64,000 nt of DNA. It comes from an uncultured Prevotella sp. Lineage in GTDB: Bacteria > Bacteroidota > Bacteroidia > Bacteroidales > Bacteroidaceae. The notes below the pieces were generated by a model. The model was given only the letters and a program-made list of their open reading frames with translations. It made no database searches and was not told the DNA's origin. The DNA lies in NCBI GenBank assembly GCA_945875635.1, contig CAMCLD010000001.1, positions 1 to 64,000 of the forward strand. Direction: 5' to 3'. Position 1 is the stretch's first letter. Each line of letters starts with the position of its first letter. Of this stretch, positions 42,372-52,203 are shown piece after piece. A program made the translations under genes and the position numbers.

Positions 42372-42379
42372 CAAAAGTA
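42372..42379 (-). promoter_or_regulatory. Bacteroidetes-type -7 element (TACTTTTG on minus strand)
   Basis: CAAAAGTA on plus strand, ~30 nt upstream of mnmG. Confidence 0.45.
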
Positions 42380-42440
42380 CAAAACTTTTTCCGTACATTA
42401 TATTATTGAATTGAAAATAATTTTCCTGTCTTTTATATTA

Positions 42441-42585
42441 CTTAAGTTTCGCATATCTCTGACATGCTGTCAGGAGTTTCCTTGAGCGAAGCGAATAAAC
42501 AAGTTGACAAGTTATTAGTATTTCTGGTATTGTCAAACTCAAGCTTTAAGAGTAGCAACTTGTTGACTTGTCTGATGAAATAGGT
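42441..42585. repeat. Dispersed intergenic repeat, copy R5 (inverted orientation relative to R2)
   Basis: Reverse complement reads acaagtcaacaagttgctactctt...ttgagtttgacaataccagaaatactaataacttgtcaacttgtttattcgcttcgctcaaggaaactcct, matching R1/R2. Confidence 0.85.
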
Positions 42586-42598
42586 TGAAAGCCTCAGT

Positions 42599-42680
42599 GC
42601 AATGCATTGCATTGGCGATAAGGTTATTAATCTTTCATGCGATAGATTATTAACCTTTCAGTCGTAAGGTTAATAACCTT
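42599..42680. repeat. Periodic palindromic-box array, locus B (22-23 nt spacing)
   Basis: gcaatgcattgc (42599-42610), aaggttattaatctt (centre 42627), agattattaacct (centre 42650), aaggttaataacctt (centre 42673). Confidence 0.8.
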
Positions 42681-42838
42681 ACTGGATTGCTAACTATAAT
42701 CAAGTAGTTCTTTTATCTGTTGACTATGTTTACGCACTTATTTAACTTCTTGTGAGGAATTTGTTCAAAATTGTTCATAAAAACATTCTCGCGACAAAGA
42801 AAGATTGAGTTTTATTTTATTATCTCATTAAAAAGATG

Positions 42839-42846
42839 TATTTTTG
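42839..42846 (+). promoter_or_regulatory. Bacteroidetes-type -7 element (TATTTTTG) upstream of sdhC
   Basis: TAnnTTTG match ~128 nt upstream of sdhC. Confidence 0.4.
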
Positions 42847-42973
42847 CACTCGTGAATACGCAGTGTCCTACTTATAAATAGGTATTTCGTGGCTGTTGTT
42901 TTAGAGTTATATGAATGTTTTAATATAAACAGTAAATCTAATAATTCATTAAATAATTTAATTTCAATTTTTT

Positions 42974-43669
42974 ATGTGGTTATTCAATTCATCAATTGGT
43001 AGAAAAGTGGTGATGTCTGTAACAGGTGTTGCACTTATTCTATTTATGACGTTCCACGGTGTTATGAACGTTGTGGCCCTATTCTCAGGAAAGGCCTATA
43101 ACACGATTTGCGAACTGCTTGGTTCCAACTGGTATGCCGTAGCGGCAACGCTTGGTCTTGCCGCCCTTGCAGTATGCCATATCGTTTATGCCTTCATCCT
43201 GACAGCCCAGAACCGTCGTGCCCGTGGCAGTGAGCGTTATGCCGTGACATCAAGACCTGACAAGGTAGAGTGGGCATCACAGAACATGCTCGTTCTAGGT
43301 ATTGTCGTTGTTCTCGGCCTGTTGTTACACCTTTTCAACTTCTGGTACAACATGATGTTTGCCGAGCTTGCACACATGGAGACAGCCCTTGAGCCAACAG
43401 ACGGTTTCGGACTCATGAAGGAGACCTTCGCCAACCCTGTTTACGTAGTTCTCTACGTTATCTGGCTTGTTGCCATCTGGTTCCATCTTTCCCATGGTTT
43501 CTGGAGTGCCATGCAGACCCTTGGCTGGAACGGTAAGACCTGGTTCTGCCGTTGGAAAGCAATTGGCATAGCCTATGTCACAGTTCTCATGGCATGCTTC
43601 CTTGCTGTAGTGCTTGCCTTCTTCTTCGGCGTGGCTCCAAGCCTCTGCCCATGCTGCTGCGCTGCATAA
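42974..43669 (+). CDS. sdhC: Succinate dehydrogenase/fumarate reductase cytochrome b subunit
   Basis: SSIGRKVVMSVTGVALILFMTFHGVMNVV, IWFHLSHGFWSAMQTLGWNGKTW; followed by SdhA/SdhB. Confidence 0.94.
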   Translation: MWLFNSSIGRKVVMSVTGVALILFMTFHGVMNVVALFSGKAYNTICELLGSNWYAVAATLGLAALAVCHIVYAFILTAQNRRARGSERYAVTSRPDKVEWASQNMLVLGIVVVLGLLLHLFNFWYNMMFAELAHMETALEPTDGFGLMKETFANPVYVVLYVIWLVAIWFHLSHGFWSAMQTLGWNGKTWFCRWKAIGIAYVTVLMACFLAVVLAFFFGVAPSLCPCCCAA

Positions 43670-43708
43670 TACGTAATTCTTCTTTTGAACATAAACATAC
43701 AGAATATT

Positions 43709-45691
43709 ATGGCTAAGACATTAAATTCTAGAATACCAGAAGGCCCAGTAGCCGAGAAATGGTCCAACTATAAAGCTCACCAGCGCCTGGTAAATCCAAA
43801 GAACAAGCTCAAGCTTGATGTAATCGTAGTAGGAACAGGTCTGGCTGGTGCCAGTGCTGCCGCATCTCTTGGCGAGATGGGTTTCAACGTATTGAATTTC
43901 TGCATTCAGGACTCTCCACGCCGTGCACACTCCATTGCTGCACAGGGTGGTATCAATGCAGCCAAGAACTATCAGAACGACGGAGACTCGGTATATCGCC
44001 TGTTCTACGATACTGTAAAGGGTGGTGACTATCGTGCCCGTGAGGCAAACGTTTACCGTTTGGCAGAGGTATCAAACAACATCATCGACCAGTGTGTTGC
44101 ACAGGGCGTGCCATTCGCACGTGAGTATGGTGGTATGCTTGCCAACCGTTCTTTCGGTGGCGCACAGGTATCACGTACATTCTATGCCAAGGGACAGACA
44201 GGTCAGCAGCTCCTTCTTGGTGCCTACTCTTCGTTGAGCGCACAGGTACAGGCAAAGAAGGTGACACTCTATACCCGTTATGAGATGGAGGATGTAGTGA
44301 TTATCGACGGACATGCACGCGGTATCATTGCCAAGAACCTCGTGACAGGAAAACTGGAGCGTTTCTCTGCCAATGCCGTTGTTATAGCAACCGGTGGTTA
44401 CGGAAACACATACTTCCTCTCTACCAACGCCATGGGATGCAACTGTACAGCCGCAATACAGTGCTACCGCAAGGGTGCTTACTTCGCAAATCCTTCGTAT
44501 GTCCAGATTCACCCGACATGTATTCCTGTACATGGTGACAAGCAGTCAAAGTTGACGCTTATGTCAGAGTCGCTGCGTAACGACGGACGTATCTGGGTTC
44601 CTAAGAAAATAGAAGACGCCAAGGCTCTTCAGGCTGGAACAAAACAGGGATATGAGATACCCGAGGAAGACCGTGACTACTATCTGGAGCGTCGTTATCC
44701 TGCGTTCGGTAACCTCGTTCCCCGTGACGTTGCCTCACGTGCTGCCAAGGAGCGTTGTGACAAGGGCTTCGGCGTAAACAACACAGGTCTTGCCGTGTTC
44801 CTCGACTTCTCTGAGTCAATCAACCGTCTCGGTATCGATGTTATACTTCAGCGTTACGGCAACCTCTTCGACATGTACGAGGAGATTACCGACGTTAATC
44901 CTGGCGAGTTTGCTAAGGAAATCAACGGCGTGAAGTATTACAACCCGATGATGATCTTCCCTGCTATCCACTACACCATGGGTGGTATCTGGGTAGACTA
45001 CGAGCTGATGACTACCATTCCCGGCCTGTTCGCCATCGGAGAGTGCAACTTCTCTGATCATGGAGCCAACCGTCTTGGTGCTTCTGCCCTCATGCAGGGT
45101 CTTGCCGATGGTTACTTCGTGCTTCCATATACTATCCAGAACTATCTTGCTGACCAGAGCTTGTGGCCACGCCTCTCTGTTGACCTGCCTGAGTTTGCTG
45201 AGGCAGAGAAGAACGTGCAGAAGGAAATCGACCGCCTGATGGGCATACAGGGCAAGCGCTCTGTTGACTCTATCCACAAGGAGCTTGGTCATATCATGTG
45301 GGAGCATGTAGGTATGGGACGTACCAAGGCTGGTCTTGAGGAAGGTCTGAAGATGCTGAAGAACCTCCGCGAAGAGTTCAACAAGAACCTCTTCATACCA
45401 GGAAAGAAGGACGGTCTCAACGTGGAGCTTGACAAGGCTATCCACCTGCGTGACTTCATCCTCATGGGTGAGCTTATCGCCTATGACGCACTCCATCGTG
45501 AGGAGAGCTGTGGTGGTCATTTCCGTGAGGAGCACCAGACAGAAGAGGGTGAGGCTAAGCGTGACGATGCCAACTTCTTCTATGTTGGCTGCTGGGAATA
45601 CCAGGGCGATGATGCCAAGGCTCCTGAACTCATCAAGGAACCTCTTGAGTATGAGGCTATAAAGGTACAGACACGTAACTATAAGAATTAA
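43709..45691 (+). CDS. sdhA: Succinate dehydrogenase/fumarate reductase flavoprotein subunit
   Basis: [87 protein letters not shown]. Start set at [12 protein letters not shown]. Confidence 0.96.
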   Translation: MAKTLNSRIPEGPVAEKWSNYKAHQRLVNPKNKLKLDVIVVGTGLAGASAAASLGEMGFNVLNFCIQDSPRRAHSIAAQGGINAAKNYQNDGDSVYRLFYDTVKGGDYRAREANVYRLAEVSNNIIDQCVAQGVPFAREYGGMLANRSFGGAQVSRTFYAKGQTGQQLLLGAYSSLSAQVQAKKVTLYTRYEMEDVVIIDGHARGIIAKNLVTGKLERFSANAVVIATGGYGNTYFLSTNAMGCNCTAAIQCYRKGAYFANPSYVQIHPTCIPVHGDKQSKLTLMSESLRNDGRIWVPKKIEDAKALQAGTKQGYEIPEEDRDYYLERRYPAFGNLVPRDVASRAAKERCDKGFGVNNTGLAVFLDFSESINRLGIDVILQRYGNLFDMYEEITDVNPGEFAKEINGVKYYNPMMIFPAIHYTMGGIWVDYELMTTIPGLFAIGECNFSDHGANRLGASALMQGLADGYFVLPYTIQNYLADQSLWPRLSVDLPEFAEAEKNVQKEIDRLMGIQGKRSVDSIHKELGHIMWEHVGMGRTKAGLEEGLKMLKNLREEFNKNLFIPGKKDGLNVELDKAIHLRDFILMGELIAYDALHREESCGGHFREEHQTEEGEAKRDDANFFYVGCWEYQGDDAKAPELIKEPLEYEAIKVQTRNYKN

Positions 45692-45700
45692 TTTTGTTTC

Positions 45701-45734
45701 AGTTGTCAACTCGTTTACTTGTAAACTTAAAAAG
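45701..45734. repeat. Dispersed intergenic repeat, copy R6 (one-arm fragment)
   Basis: agttgtcaactcgtttacttgtaaacttaaaaag resembles the right arm of R1 (cttgtcaattcgtttacttgtcaacttaaaaat). Confidence 0.6.
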
Positions 45735-45736
45735 AT

Positions 45737-46495
45737 ATGGCAAGAAATATTTCTTTTACATTAAAATATTGGAAGCAGGATGGTCCGAAAGCAGAAGGCC
45801 ATTTCGATACACGAGAGATGAAGAATATCCCCGATGACACATCGTTCCTTGAGATGCTTGACATACTCAACGAAGAACTCATCGAGGAAGGTAAGGAACC
45901 GTTCGTTTTCGACCACGACTGTCGTGAGGGCATCTGCGGCATGTGCTCTCTATACATCAATGGAACGCCACATGGAAAGACAGAACGCGGTGCCACGACA
46001 TGCCAGCTTTATATGCGCCGATTCAACGATGGTGATGTCATCACCGTTGAGCCGTGGCGTTCGGCTGGTTTCCCTGTTATCAAGGATTGCATGGTTGACC
46101 GTTCAGCCTTCGACAAGATAATTCAGGCTGGTGGTTACACAAGCATCCGTACAGGTCAGGCTCAGGACGCCAACGCTATCCTTATTCCTAAGGAGAATGC
46201 CGACGAGGCTATGGACTGCGCAACATGTATCGGTTGTGGTGCCTGCGTAGCAGCCTGCAAGAACGGTTCTGCAATGCTCTTCGTAAGTTCCAAGGTGAGT
46301 CAGCTTGCTCTTCTGCCACAAGGACGTCCAGAGGCAGCCAAGCGCGCAAAGGCTATGATAGCCAAGATGGACGAGCTAGGATTCGGAAACTGCACAAACA
46401 CTCGTGCATGCGAGGCTGTTTGTCCAAAGAGCGAAAGCATAGCCAACATAGCACGCCTTAACCGCGAATACCTCAAGGCTAAGCTTGCCGACTGA
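45737..46495 (+). CDS. sdhB: Succinate dehydrogenase/fumarate reductase iron-sulfur subunit
   Basis: [76 protein letters not shown]. Confidence 0.96.
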   Translation: MARNISFTLKYWKQDGPKAEGHFDTREMKNIPDDTSFLEMLDILNEELIEEGKEPFVFDHDCREGICGMCSLYINGTPHGKTERGATTCQLYMRRFNDGDVITVEPWRSAGFPVIKDCMVDRSAFDKIIQAGGYTSIRTGQAQDANAILIPKENADEAMDCATCIGCGACVAACKNGSAMLFVSSKVSQLALLPQGRPEAAKRAKAMIAKMDELGFGNCTNTRACEAVCPKSESIANIARLNREYLKAKLAD

Positions 46496-46536
46496 TATTC
46501 TCCGCATCCGAAGGGTGCCGGATGATAAGAACGAAG

Positions 46537-46577
46537 CAGGGTGGGTGACCATATAAGGTTGCTCACCCTGTTTCTGT
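46537..46577 (+). terminator. Probable intrinsic-type terminator after sdhB
   Basis: cagggtgggtgacc (46537-46550) / ggttgctcaccctg (46557-46570) stem followed by tttctgtatt. Confidence 0.55.
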
Positions 46578-46853
46578 ATTATGGATGTCAGGCTAGGGGT
46601 GGTAATGTAATAATTTGCGGAATAAAATTTGCAGAAACGGAAAATTGTGTTTTCTTTGCATAAGAAACATGGTTACAGGTATAACGTAAGACGTGATACG
46701 CTGTGTCGTTATCATAAACAATAAATATGAGCAGGAAGAGAAAATAATAACAATTTATACATAATAATTAATTGCGTTTACTATTTATTCGGTTAATCCA
46801 TGAAACCTGAGAAATTTCAATTCTGACCCCTGCTGTTGCTTCAGCCATTAACT

Positions 46854-46876
46854 CCCTTCGGTCACTGACCGAAGGG
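46854..46876. other. Perfect 10-bp hairpin in a long intergenic region
   Basis: CCCTTCGGTC-ACT-GACCGAAGGG. Confidence 0.8.
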
Positions 46877-46997
46877 TAAATTGTTTCCATGAGTATGGAG
46901 AATATACTTGGGTCAATATATCTACCTTTTCATATTAAATTGCATGGAATACCACAAAAACGTGTGCAACTCTTTCGGTTTTCTCAACTATTTGTTG

Positions 46998-47005
46998 TAA
47001 TTTTG
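46998..47005 (+). promoter_or_regulatory. Bacteroidetes-type -7 element (TAATTTTG)
   Basis: In tatttgttgtaattttgcat, identical over 20 nt to the ychF upstream region. Confidence 0.45.
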
Positions 47006-47170
47006 CATTTTAGTATGTTGTTGGCAAGTCTGTAGGGCAATTGTTTTATCGGATAGACAGTTATTGCTTTACTCGTTTATTTCCACTATGCTCAAGTAAC
47101 GACTTGTAGATAGACATAATACTATACAGGAAAGGGAAACATTAGTACGAACAATACATAATAAACGACA

Positions 47171-48664
47171 ATGCCAAATCTGAAATCCCTTGCCAAGGAT
47201 ACGGCTATATATGGACTGAGCAGTATAGTTGCCCGTTTTGTCAACTATCTTCTGGTGCCAATACAAACTATGCGCTTCACGGCAGACGGTGGAGAGTATG
47301 GAGTGATAACCAATGTATATGCTTATACTGCACTTCTCATCATCGTTCTTACATACGGAATGGAGACGACCTTCTTCCGTTTTATGAATAAGGACGGAGA
47401 GAGCCGCGATAAGGTATATTCAACCACTTTACGCATGGTGGGTTTTACATCCTTGCTCTTCTGCATCCTTGTGGTGCTGTTCCGTCAACCGTTGGCAGAC
47501 ATAATGGGTTATGGAGACCATCCAGAATATGTATGGGTGTTGTTTGTCACTGTTGGCATTGATGCTTTCTCCTGTATCCTTTTCGACTATCTGCGTTGCA
47601 TACATCGCCCTATAAAGTTTGCTGTGCTGAAGATAGCCGCCATAGTGCTGAATATACTCCTGAACATACTCTATCTTATAGTAATGCCCGAGCTACATCT
47701 CAATCCCTTTGGTATATATGACTCTGCTTTTCATCTTGATGTGGCATGGGTGTTCTATATAAACATGTTCTGCACCATTTCCACAACGTTGCTACTATGG
47801 CGCGAGTGCAAAGGTATTACCAATGGATTTGACAAATTGCTTTGCAAGCGTATGCTTGCATACTCCATGCCGATATTCGTAATGGGAATAGCAGGGCAGT
47901 TGAACCAATGCCTGTCTCAGATTCTATTCCCTTATCTTTATGATGGCACTCCTCGGGAAGCCAGCACCCAGTTGGGCATTTATGGCGCCTGTATAAAGGT
48001 TGCCATGATAATGGTGATGATAACGCAGGCTTTCCGCTTCGCTTACGAGCCATTCGTTTTTGGCAAATCGCGAGACAGTGACAATAAGGAAACTTATGCT
48101 AAGGTGATGAAATTTTACATCATCTTTACCTTGCTTGCATTCCTTGCCGTAGTCGGGTATATTGATGTACTGCGTTATGTCGTTGGCAAGAGCTATTGGG
48201 ATGGTCTTCGGGTGGTGCCGATAGTCATGGCAGCCGAGATAATGTTCGGTGTGTTCTTCAACCTCTCTTTCTGGTACAAACTCACCGACCGTACAATATG
48301 GGGAGCATGGTTTTCTGGTCTTGGGTGTATTGTCTTGATTGCCGTAAATGTTCTTTTTGTCCCTGTTTATGGATATATGGCATGTGCATGGGCAGGGTTC
48401 GCCGCTTATGGCATATCAATGGTTGTGTCGTATTTTGCAGGTCAGAAATACTATCCTGTGCCATACCCGTTGCGCGATATTGCTTTCTATGTAGTCGTTG
48501 CCATTGTGCTGTTCGTGGCTATAGAGTTTTCCAATGCCACAATGCCTTTATGGGGAGCAATATCGGTCAACACTTTGCTGCTTGCAGTCTTTGCAGGTAT
48601 CATTATAAGGCGTGATATGCCATTGTCTGCACTTCCGATAGTTGGCAGGTATTTCCATAGATGA
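47171..48664 (+). CDS. Polysaccharide biosynthesis/flippase family protein (Wzx/MATE-like)
   Basis: KDTAIYGLSSIVARFVNYLLVPIQTMRFTADGGEYGVITNVYAYTALLIIVLTYGMETTFFRFMNKD; ~12-14 TM segments. Confidence 0.88.
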   Translation: MPNLKSLAKDTAIYGLSSIVARFVNYLLVPIQTMRFTADGGEYGVITNVYAYTALLIIVLTYGMETTFFRFMNKDGESRDKVYSTTLRMVGFTSLLFCILVVLFRQPLADIMGYGDHPEYVWVLFVTVGIDAFSCILFDYLRCIHRPIKFAVLKIAAIVLNILLNILYLIVMPELHLNPFGIYDSAFHLDVAWVFYINMFCTISTTLLLWRECKGITNGFDKLLCKRMLAYSMPIFVMGIAGQLNQCLSQILFPYLYDGTPREASTQLGIYGACIKVAMIMVMITQAFRFAYEPFVFGKSRDSDNKETYAKVMKFYIIFTLLAFLAVVGYIDVLRYVVGKSYWDGLRVVPIVMAAEIMFGVFFNLSFWYKLTDRTIWGAWFSGLGCIVLIAVNVLFVPVYGYMACAWAGFAAYGISMVVSYFAGQKYYPVPYPLRDIAFYVVVAIVLFVAIEFSNATMPLWGAISVNTLLLAVFAGIIIRRDMPLSALPIVGRYFHR

Positions 48665-48714
48665 CAGTGGGAAGTGCTATTGATGATAGAATGTCAAATA
48701 TATAATAATACAAA

Positions 48715-50838
48715 ATGAGAATGAAACGATTTTTATTATCAGTCCTGAGTGTTGCTGCAATGGCATCTGCAAATGCAGACGAAGGAATGTGGACTCTCTG
48801 CAATCTTGATTCGGCTGTTTACAGACAGATGGTGGCTGAGGGTTTTGAGTTATCTTATGACGACCTTTACAAGGGTGACAGTGCATTGAAGAACGCCTGT
48901 GTCAATTTTGGAGGGTTCTGTTCGGGAGTAGTGGTGTCACCTGATGGTTTAGTGTTTACTAATCACCATTGCGGTTTTGGAGCTATCAATAAGCATTCCA
49001 CTGTGGAGCATGACTATATGCTTAATGGTTTCTTTGCCAAGGAGTATGCAGATGAACTTCCCAATGAGGACCTCTTTGTCTCTTTCATGAAAGATCAGCA
49101 AGACATAACCTCCAGAGTCATGCCTCTTGTTGATGGCAAGGGATTTGTTGAGACGAGTTCCGTACTCGACTCCATTACGACACTACTTACTGATTCTGTG
49201 AAAGCCATTGATTCCACCCTGCATGTGGAGGTGGATGCTTTTTATGAGGGGAACAAGTATTTCGCCACTACATATCAGGACTTTACAGACGTTCGACTCG
49301 TATTCTGTGTCCCTAAATCGATGGGAAAGTTCGGAGGCGAGACAGACAACTGGATGTGGCCACGACAAACCTGTGATTTCTCGGTGTTCCGTGTTTATGC
49401 AGACCCTAAGACCAATGGTCCTGCCGCCTATTCAGAAAACAATGTACCCTACCGTCCAAAGAGATGGGCGAAAGTCTCTTTACAGGGGTATAAAGAAGGA
49501 GACTATGCCATGACAGTAGGTTATCCGGGTTCCACCAGTCGTTATCTCTCTTCTTATGGCATTGTACAGAGACGTGATATCATCAACAAGCCTTGTGTCA
49601 ACGTGCGTGACGTCAAGCTGGCAATAATGCGCAAGTATATGAATGCATCCGAGCAAGCCAGGATTCAGTATGAAAACAAGTTTGCCAGCTGTGCAAACTA
49701 TTGGAAGAACTCCATTGGCATGAACAAGTGTATCGACAGCATAGGGCTTATAAGCCAGAAACAGGACTATGAGGCAAGGATAAAGGAATGGATAAAAAAC
49801 AATAACGTCAATGACAGCAGATACCTTGTGGACTTCGACACCTTGAGCTGCCTTTACGATAGGATATCTGAGCCATCGTTGGCATACAACTATTTCTTTG
49901 AGTGCTTCTGGCGCACAAGCGAGTTCTTCACAAGGGCAAAAGCTCTCACTGGTAAGATGGATGTCAAGGGACCATCTGACAAGCCCTCAAAGCAATATGT
50001 CGAGTTTGAAGATAACAGTGACAAATGGAACCTTGCTCTGGATAAGGAAATGACAGCAGCTATGCTCAAGCTATATGCCGAAAAAGTTTCTCCACGTTTC
50101 CTCCCTTCCTTCTACAAGGTAATAAACGACAAGTTCGGAGGTGATTACGATAAGTATGTTGATTACTTGTACAAGAAGTCTGGATTGTTGGACAAAGGAC
50201 GCAAGTTCTATATATTCTCAAAGTCTTTTTCCAAGAATCCCGCCAATGAGGTTGGTCTCGGCTTGACGGAGATAATTTCCATGTTCAATGATGAGATGAC
50301 TCCTATAGAAGAAAAAATAGCAAAGCATGAACAGAAACTATGTGCCGCACGCATACAGATGGAGCAGGACTTGCCTCACTATTCTGATGCCAATTTCACC
50401 ATGCGTCTAAGTTATGGACAAGTGGGTGGCTATATGCTTGGTGGTAAACCTTCCGGCTATTACACTACGGCTTCAAGCATTGTTGAAAAGATGAACAAGG
50501 CAAATGAGAATGCCGAGTATTTCGCAGAACCAATAATGCATGAACTGTTGTCGGCAACCGACTTTGGAAAATATCAGGACAAGACGACAGGAGAGATGCA
50601 ACTTTGTTTCCTTACCAACAATGACATTACGGGAGGAAATAGTGGTTCGCCAATGTTTGATGGAAAAGGACGACTCATAGGTCTTGCTTTCGATGGTAAC
50701 TGGGACAGCCTTGCAAGTGACATACTTTTCGACAGCCATCTCGCGCGTTGCATAGGTGTTGACATTCGATACGTCCTCTACATGATTGACAAATGGGGAC
50801 ATGCGGACAGGCTCATCCGTGAGATAGCCCCTGAATGA
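48715..50838 (+). CDS. S46 family peptidase (DPP7/DPP11-type dipeptidyl peptidase)
   Basis: Signal peptide; CSGVVVSPDGLVFTNHHCGFGAI (catalytic His), NDITGGNSGSPMFDGKGRLIGLAFDGNWDSLASD (catalytic Ser). Confidence 0.95.
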   Translation: MRMKRFLLSVLSVAAMASANADEGMWTLCNLDSAVYRQMVAEGFELSYDDLYKGDSALKNACVNFGGFCSGVVVSPDGLVFTNHHCGFGAINKHSTVEHDYMLNGFFAKEYADELPNEDLFVSFMKDQQDITSRVMPLVDGKGFVETSSVLDSITTLLTDSVKAIDSTLHVEVDAFYEGNKYFATTYQDFTDVRLVFCVPKSMGKFGGETDNWMWPRQTCDFSVFRVYADPKTNGPAAYSENNVPYRPKRWAKVSLQGYKEGDYAMTVGYPGSTSRYLSSYGIVQRRDIINKPCVNVRDVKLAIMRKYMNASEQARIQYENKFASCANYWKNSIGMNKCIDSIGLISQKQDYEARIKEWIKNNNVNDSRYLVDFDTLSCLYDRISEPSLAYNYFFECFWRTSEFFTRAKALTGKMDVKGPSDKPSKQYVEFEDNSDKWNLALDKEMTAAMLKLYAEKVSPRFLPSFYKVINDKFGGDYDKYVDYLYKKSGLLDKGRKFYIFSKSFSKNPANEVGLGLTEIISMFNDEMTPIEEKIAKHEQKLCAARIQMEQDLPHYSDANFTMRLSYGQVGGYMLGGKPSGYYTTASSIVEKMNKANENAEYFAEPIMHELLSATDFGKYQDKTTGEMQLCFLTNNDITGGNSGSPMFDGKGRLIGLAFDGNWDSLASDILFDSHLARCIGVDIRYVLYMIDKWGHADRLIREIAPE

Positions 50839-50865
50839 TAAATCTTTTGTAGTGCAGAATGAATT

Positions 50866-50897
50866 AGGGCTGAATACCAAGCAAGGTGTTCAGCCTT
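50866..50897. terminator. Probable hairpin terminator after the S46 peptidase gene
   Basis: agggctgaatacc / ggtgttcagcctt stem with one G-U; 3' tail weakly T-rich. Confidence 0.5.
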
Positions 50898-50954
50898 AAT
50901 TCTATAGCTGATAAAAGTATAGAGGAGCCAGTCAATATAAACAGCCATAGAAAC

Positions 50955-51020
50955 GCAATGCATTGCGAGAGGCATGGCAAAGCATTACAAAGAGCATAGC
51001 AAAGTATTTCTTGGGAAATA
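50955..51020. repeat. 22-nt periodic array of 12-nt palindrome-derived boxes, locus C
   Basis: gcaatgcattgc (50955), gcaaagcattac (50977), gcaaagtatttc (50999): exact 22-nt period; first box is a perfect palindrome, later boxes degenerate. Confidence 0.8.
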
Positions 51021-51035
51021 GTCAAACGGTTTAAT

Positions 51036-51695
51036 TTATAACTGACCAGCCTCCACCTGCAAGACAATTCTTTCTGTTAGCCTGTCAACACCGTTTGGGT
51101 CATACTGCTTCTTGAGCGATGCTCCGAATGCCCATGCGAAAGCCTGATAGAATCCCGCTTTCACTGGTCCGAGAAAAGCCTGTATGAGATTATATGATGA
51201 AGAATTGCATTCCCTGTATATCAGTTTAATTAGAAGCTTTCCCTGTGAATAGGTGAGTTTCTTCATCCTTGGCTTGTATTCTTTTTTTATATCCTCTTCC
51301 ACACGTTTCATGTGTTCATCCTTAGCCTTCTTGGTAGGCAGGGTCTGAAGATATTCATACGTCTCAAGTATTATCTTGTTAGCCTCTTTTGCAATGGGAA
51401 GGACTTTTTTCACATTATATACAAGTCGGTTGTAGGCTTCCCTTTCCTTAGCATTCTTGAATTCAGGCTGTGGAAAGACATATATGTTGTTTGTCTGTAC
51501 ATACTGTACGGAATCCCCATCATATACTGTCTTGCCAATCTTAACCATTGGAACAAATGTAGGATTATCCATGTCAACCTCCCTATCCTCGGGCTTGACA
51601 TTGTTCCCTTTTACAGTTTGTGCCATAATGGTGACGTGGCATCCTGCGAGACATGACAATATGATTATTCTTGACAATCCCATTTTATTATTCAT
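51036..51695 (-). CDS. DUF4294 domain-containing protein
   Basis: Signal peptide, VYDGDSVQYVQTNNIYVFPQPEFKNAKEREAYNRLVYNVKKVLPIAKEANKIILETYEYL. Confidence 0.8.
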   Translation of the reverse strand: MNNKMGLSRIIILSCLAGCHVTIMAQTVKGNNVKPEDREVDMDNPTFVPMVKIGKTVYDGDSVQYVQTNNIYVFPQPEFKNAKEREAYNRLVYNVKKVLPIAKEANKIILETYEYLQTLPTKKAKDEHMKRVEEDIKKEYKPRMKKLTYSQGKLLIKLIYRECNSSSYNLIQAFLGPVKAGFYQAFAWAFGASLKKQYDPNGVDRLTERIVLQVEAGQL

Positions 51696-51868
51696 GTGGC
51701 AAAATTACGCAATTATTATGATATACCGTATTCTTTCAGTATCTTTAACTAACTGAAGTTGCCTTCTGCAGGGTGTGAGCTTAGGCCATAGTCTTTGACA
51801 GATATCAAGAAACACATATCATTCTGAATAATTCCCTTTGAAAACATACGGTTATATGAAAAAAGAAG

Positions 51869-52056
51869 TAACTTTGTATCATGTTCGTGAGAACATGCAT
51901 TTCATTAGGTTAGTAGTTTGATAGTTATTTTTTAAGGTAAAGATTATGTTATTAGATTGAGAGTCATGCCACTGTCTCGCTTTTCGTTATGAGAAGGGCA
52001 TGGCTTAAGAGTTCAGGAGGACAATGTGAGTGATCATGTTGCCCTCGTTTTTTTTG
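51869..52056 (+). ncRNA. Candidate structured small RNA (promoter -7 element, two hairpins, intrinsic terminator)
   Basis: TAACTTTG 51869-51876; catgttc-gtga-gaacatg hairpin; gtcatgcc...gggcatggc hairpin; terminator stem 52017-52029/52034-52046 followed by gtttttttt; lies in a 508-nt intergenic gap. Confidence 0.5.
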
Positions 52057-52171
52057 TAAAAATGTACCTGTATTGCTGAAAATTAATAAAAGAAAACTTA
52101 AAAAACAAGCTTTTATTCCATAATTTGCATAATAATAAAGCAAAAAGGGATTGTAATTACAGAATTCTGAT

Positions 52172-52179
52172 TAATTTTG
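52172..52179 (+). promoter_or_regulatory. Bacteroidetes-type -7 element (TAATTTTG)
   Basis: TAnnTTTG match ~25 nt upstream of ATG 52204. Confidence 0.45.
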
Positions 52180-52203
52180 CAGCAAAATACAATGACATAA
52201 CTA

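Noticed and set aside
44816-45709. 297-aa minus-strand ORF opposite sdhA
   Set aside because: Antisense shadow of a strongly biased, conserved sdhA coding sequence; no domain motifs.
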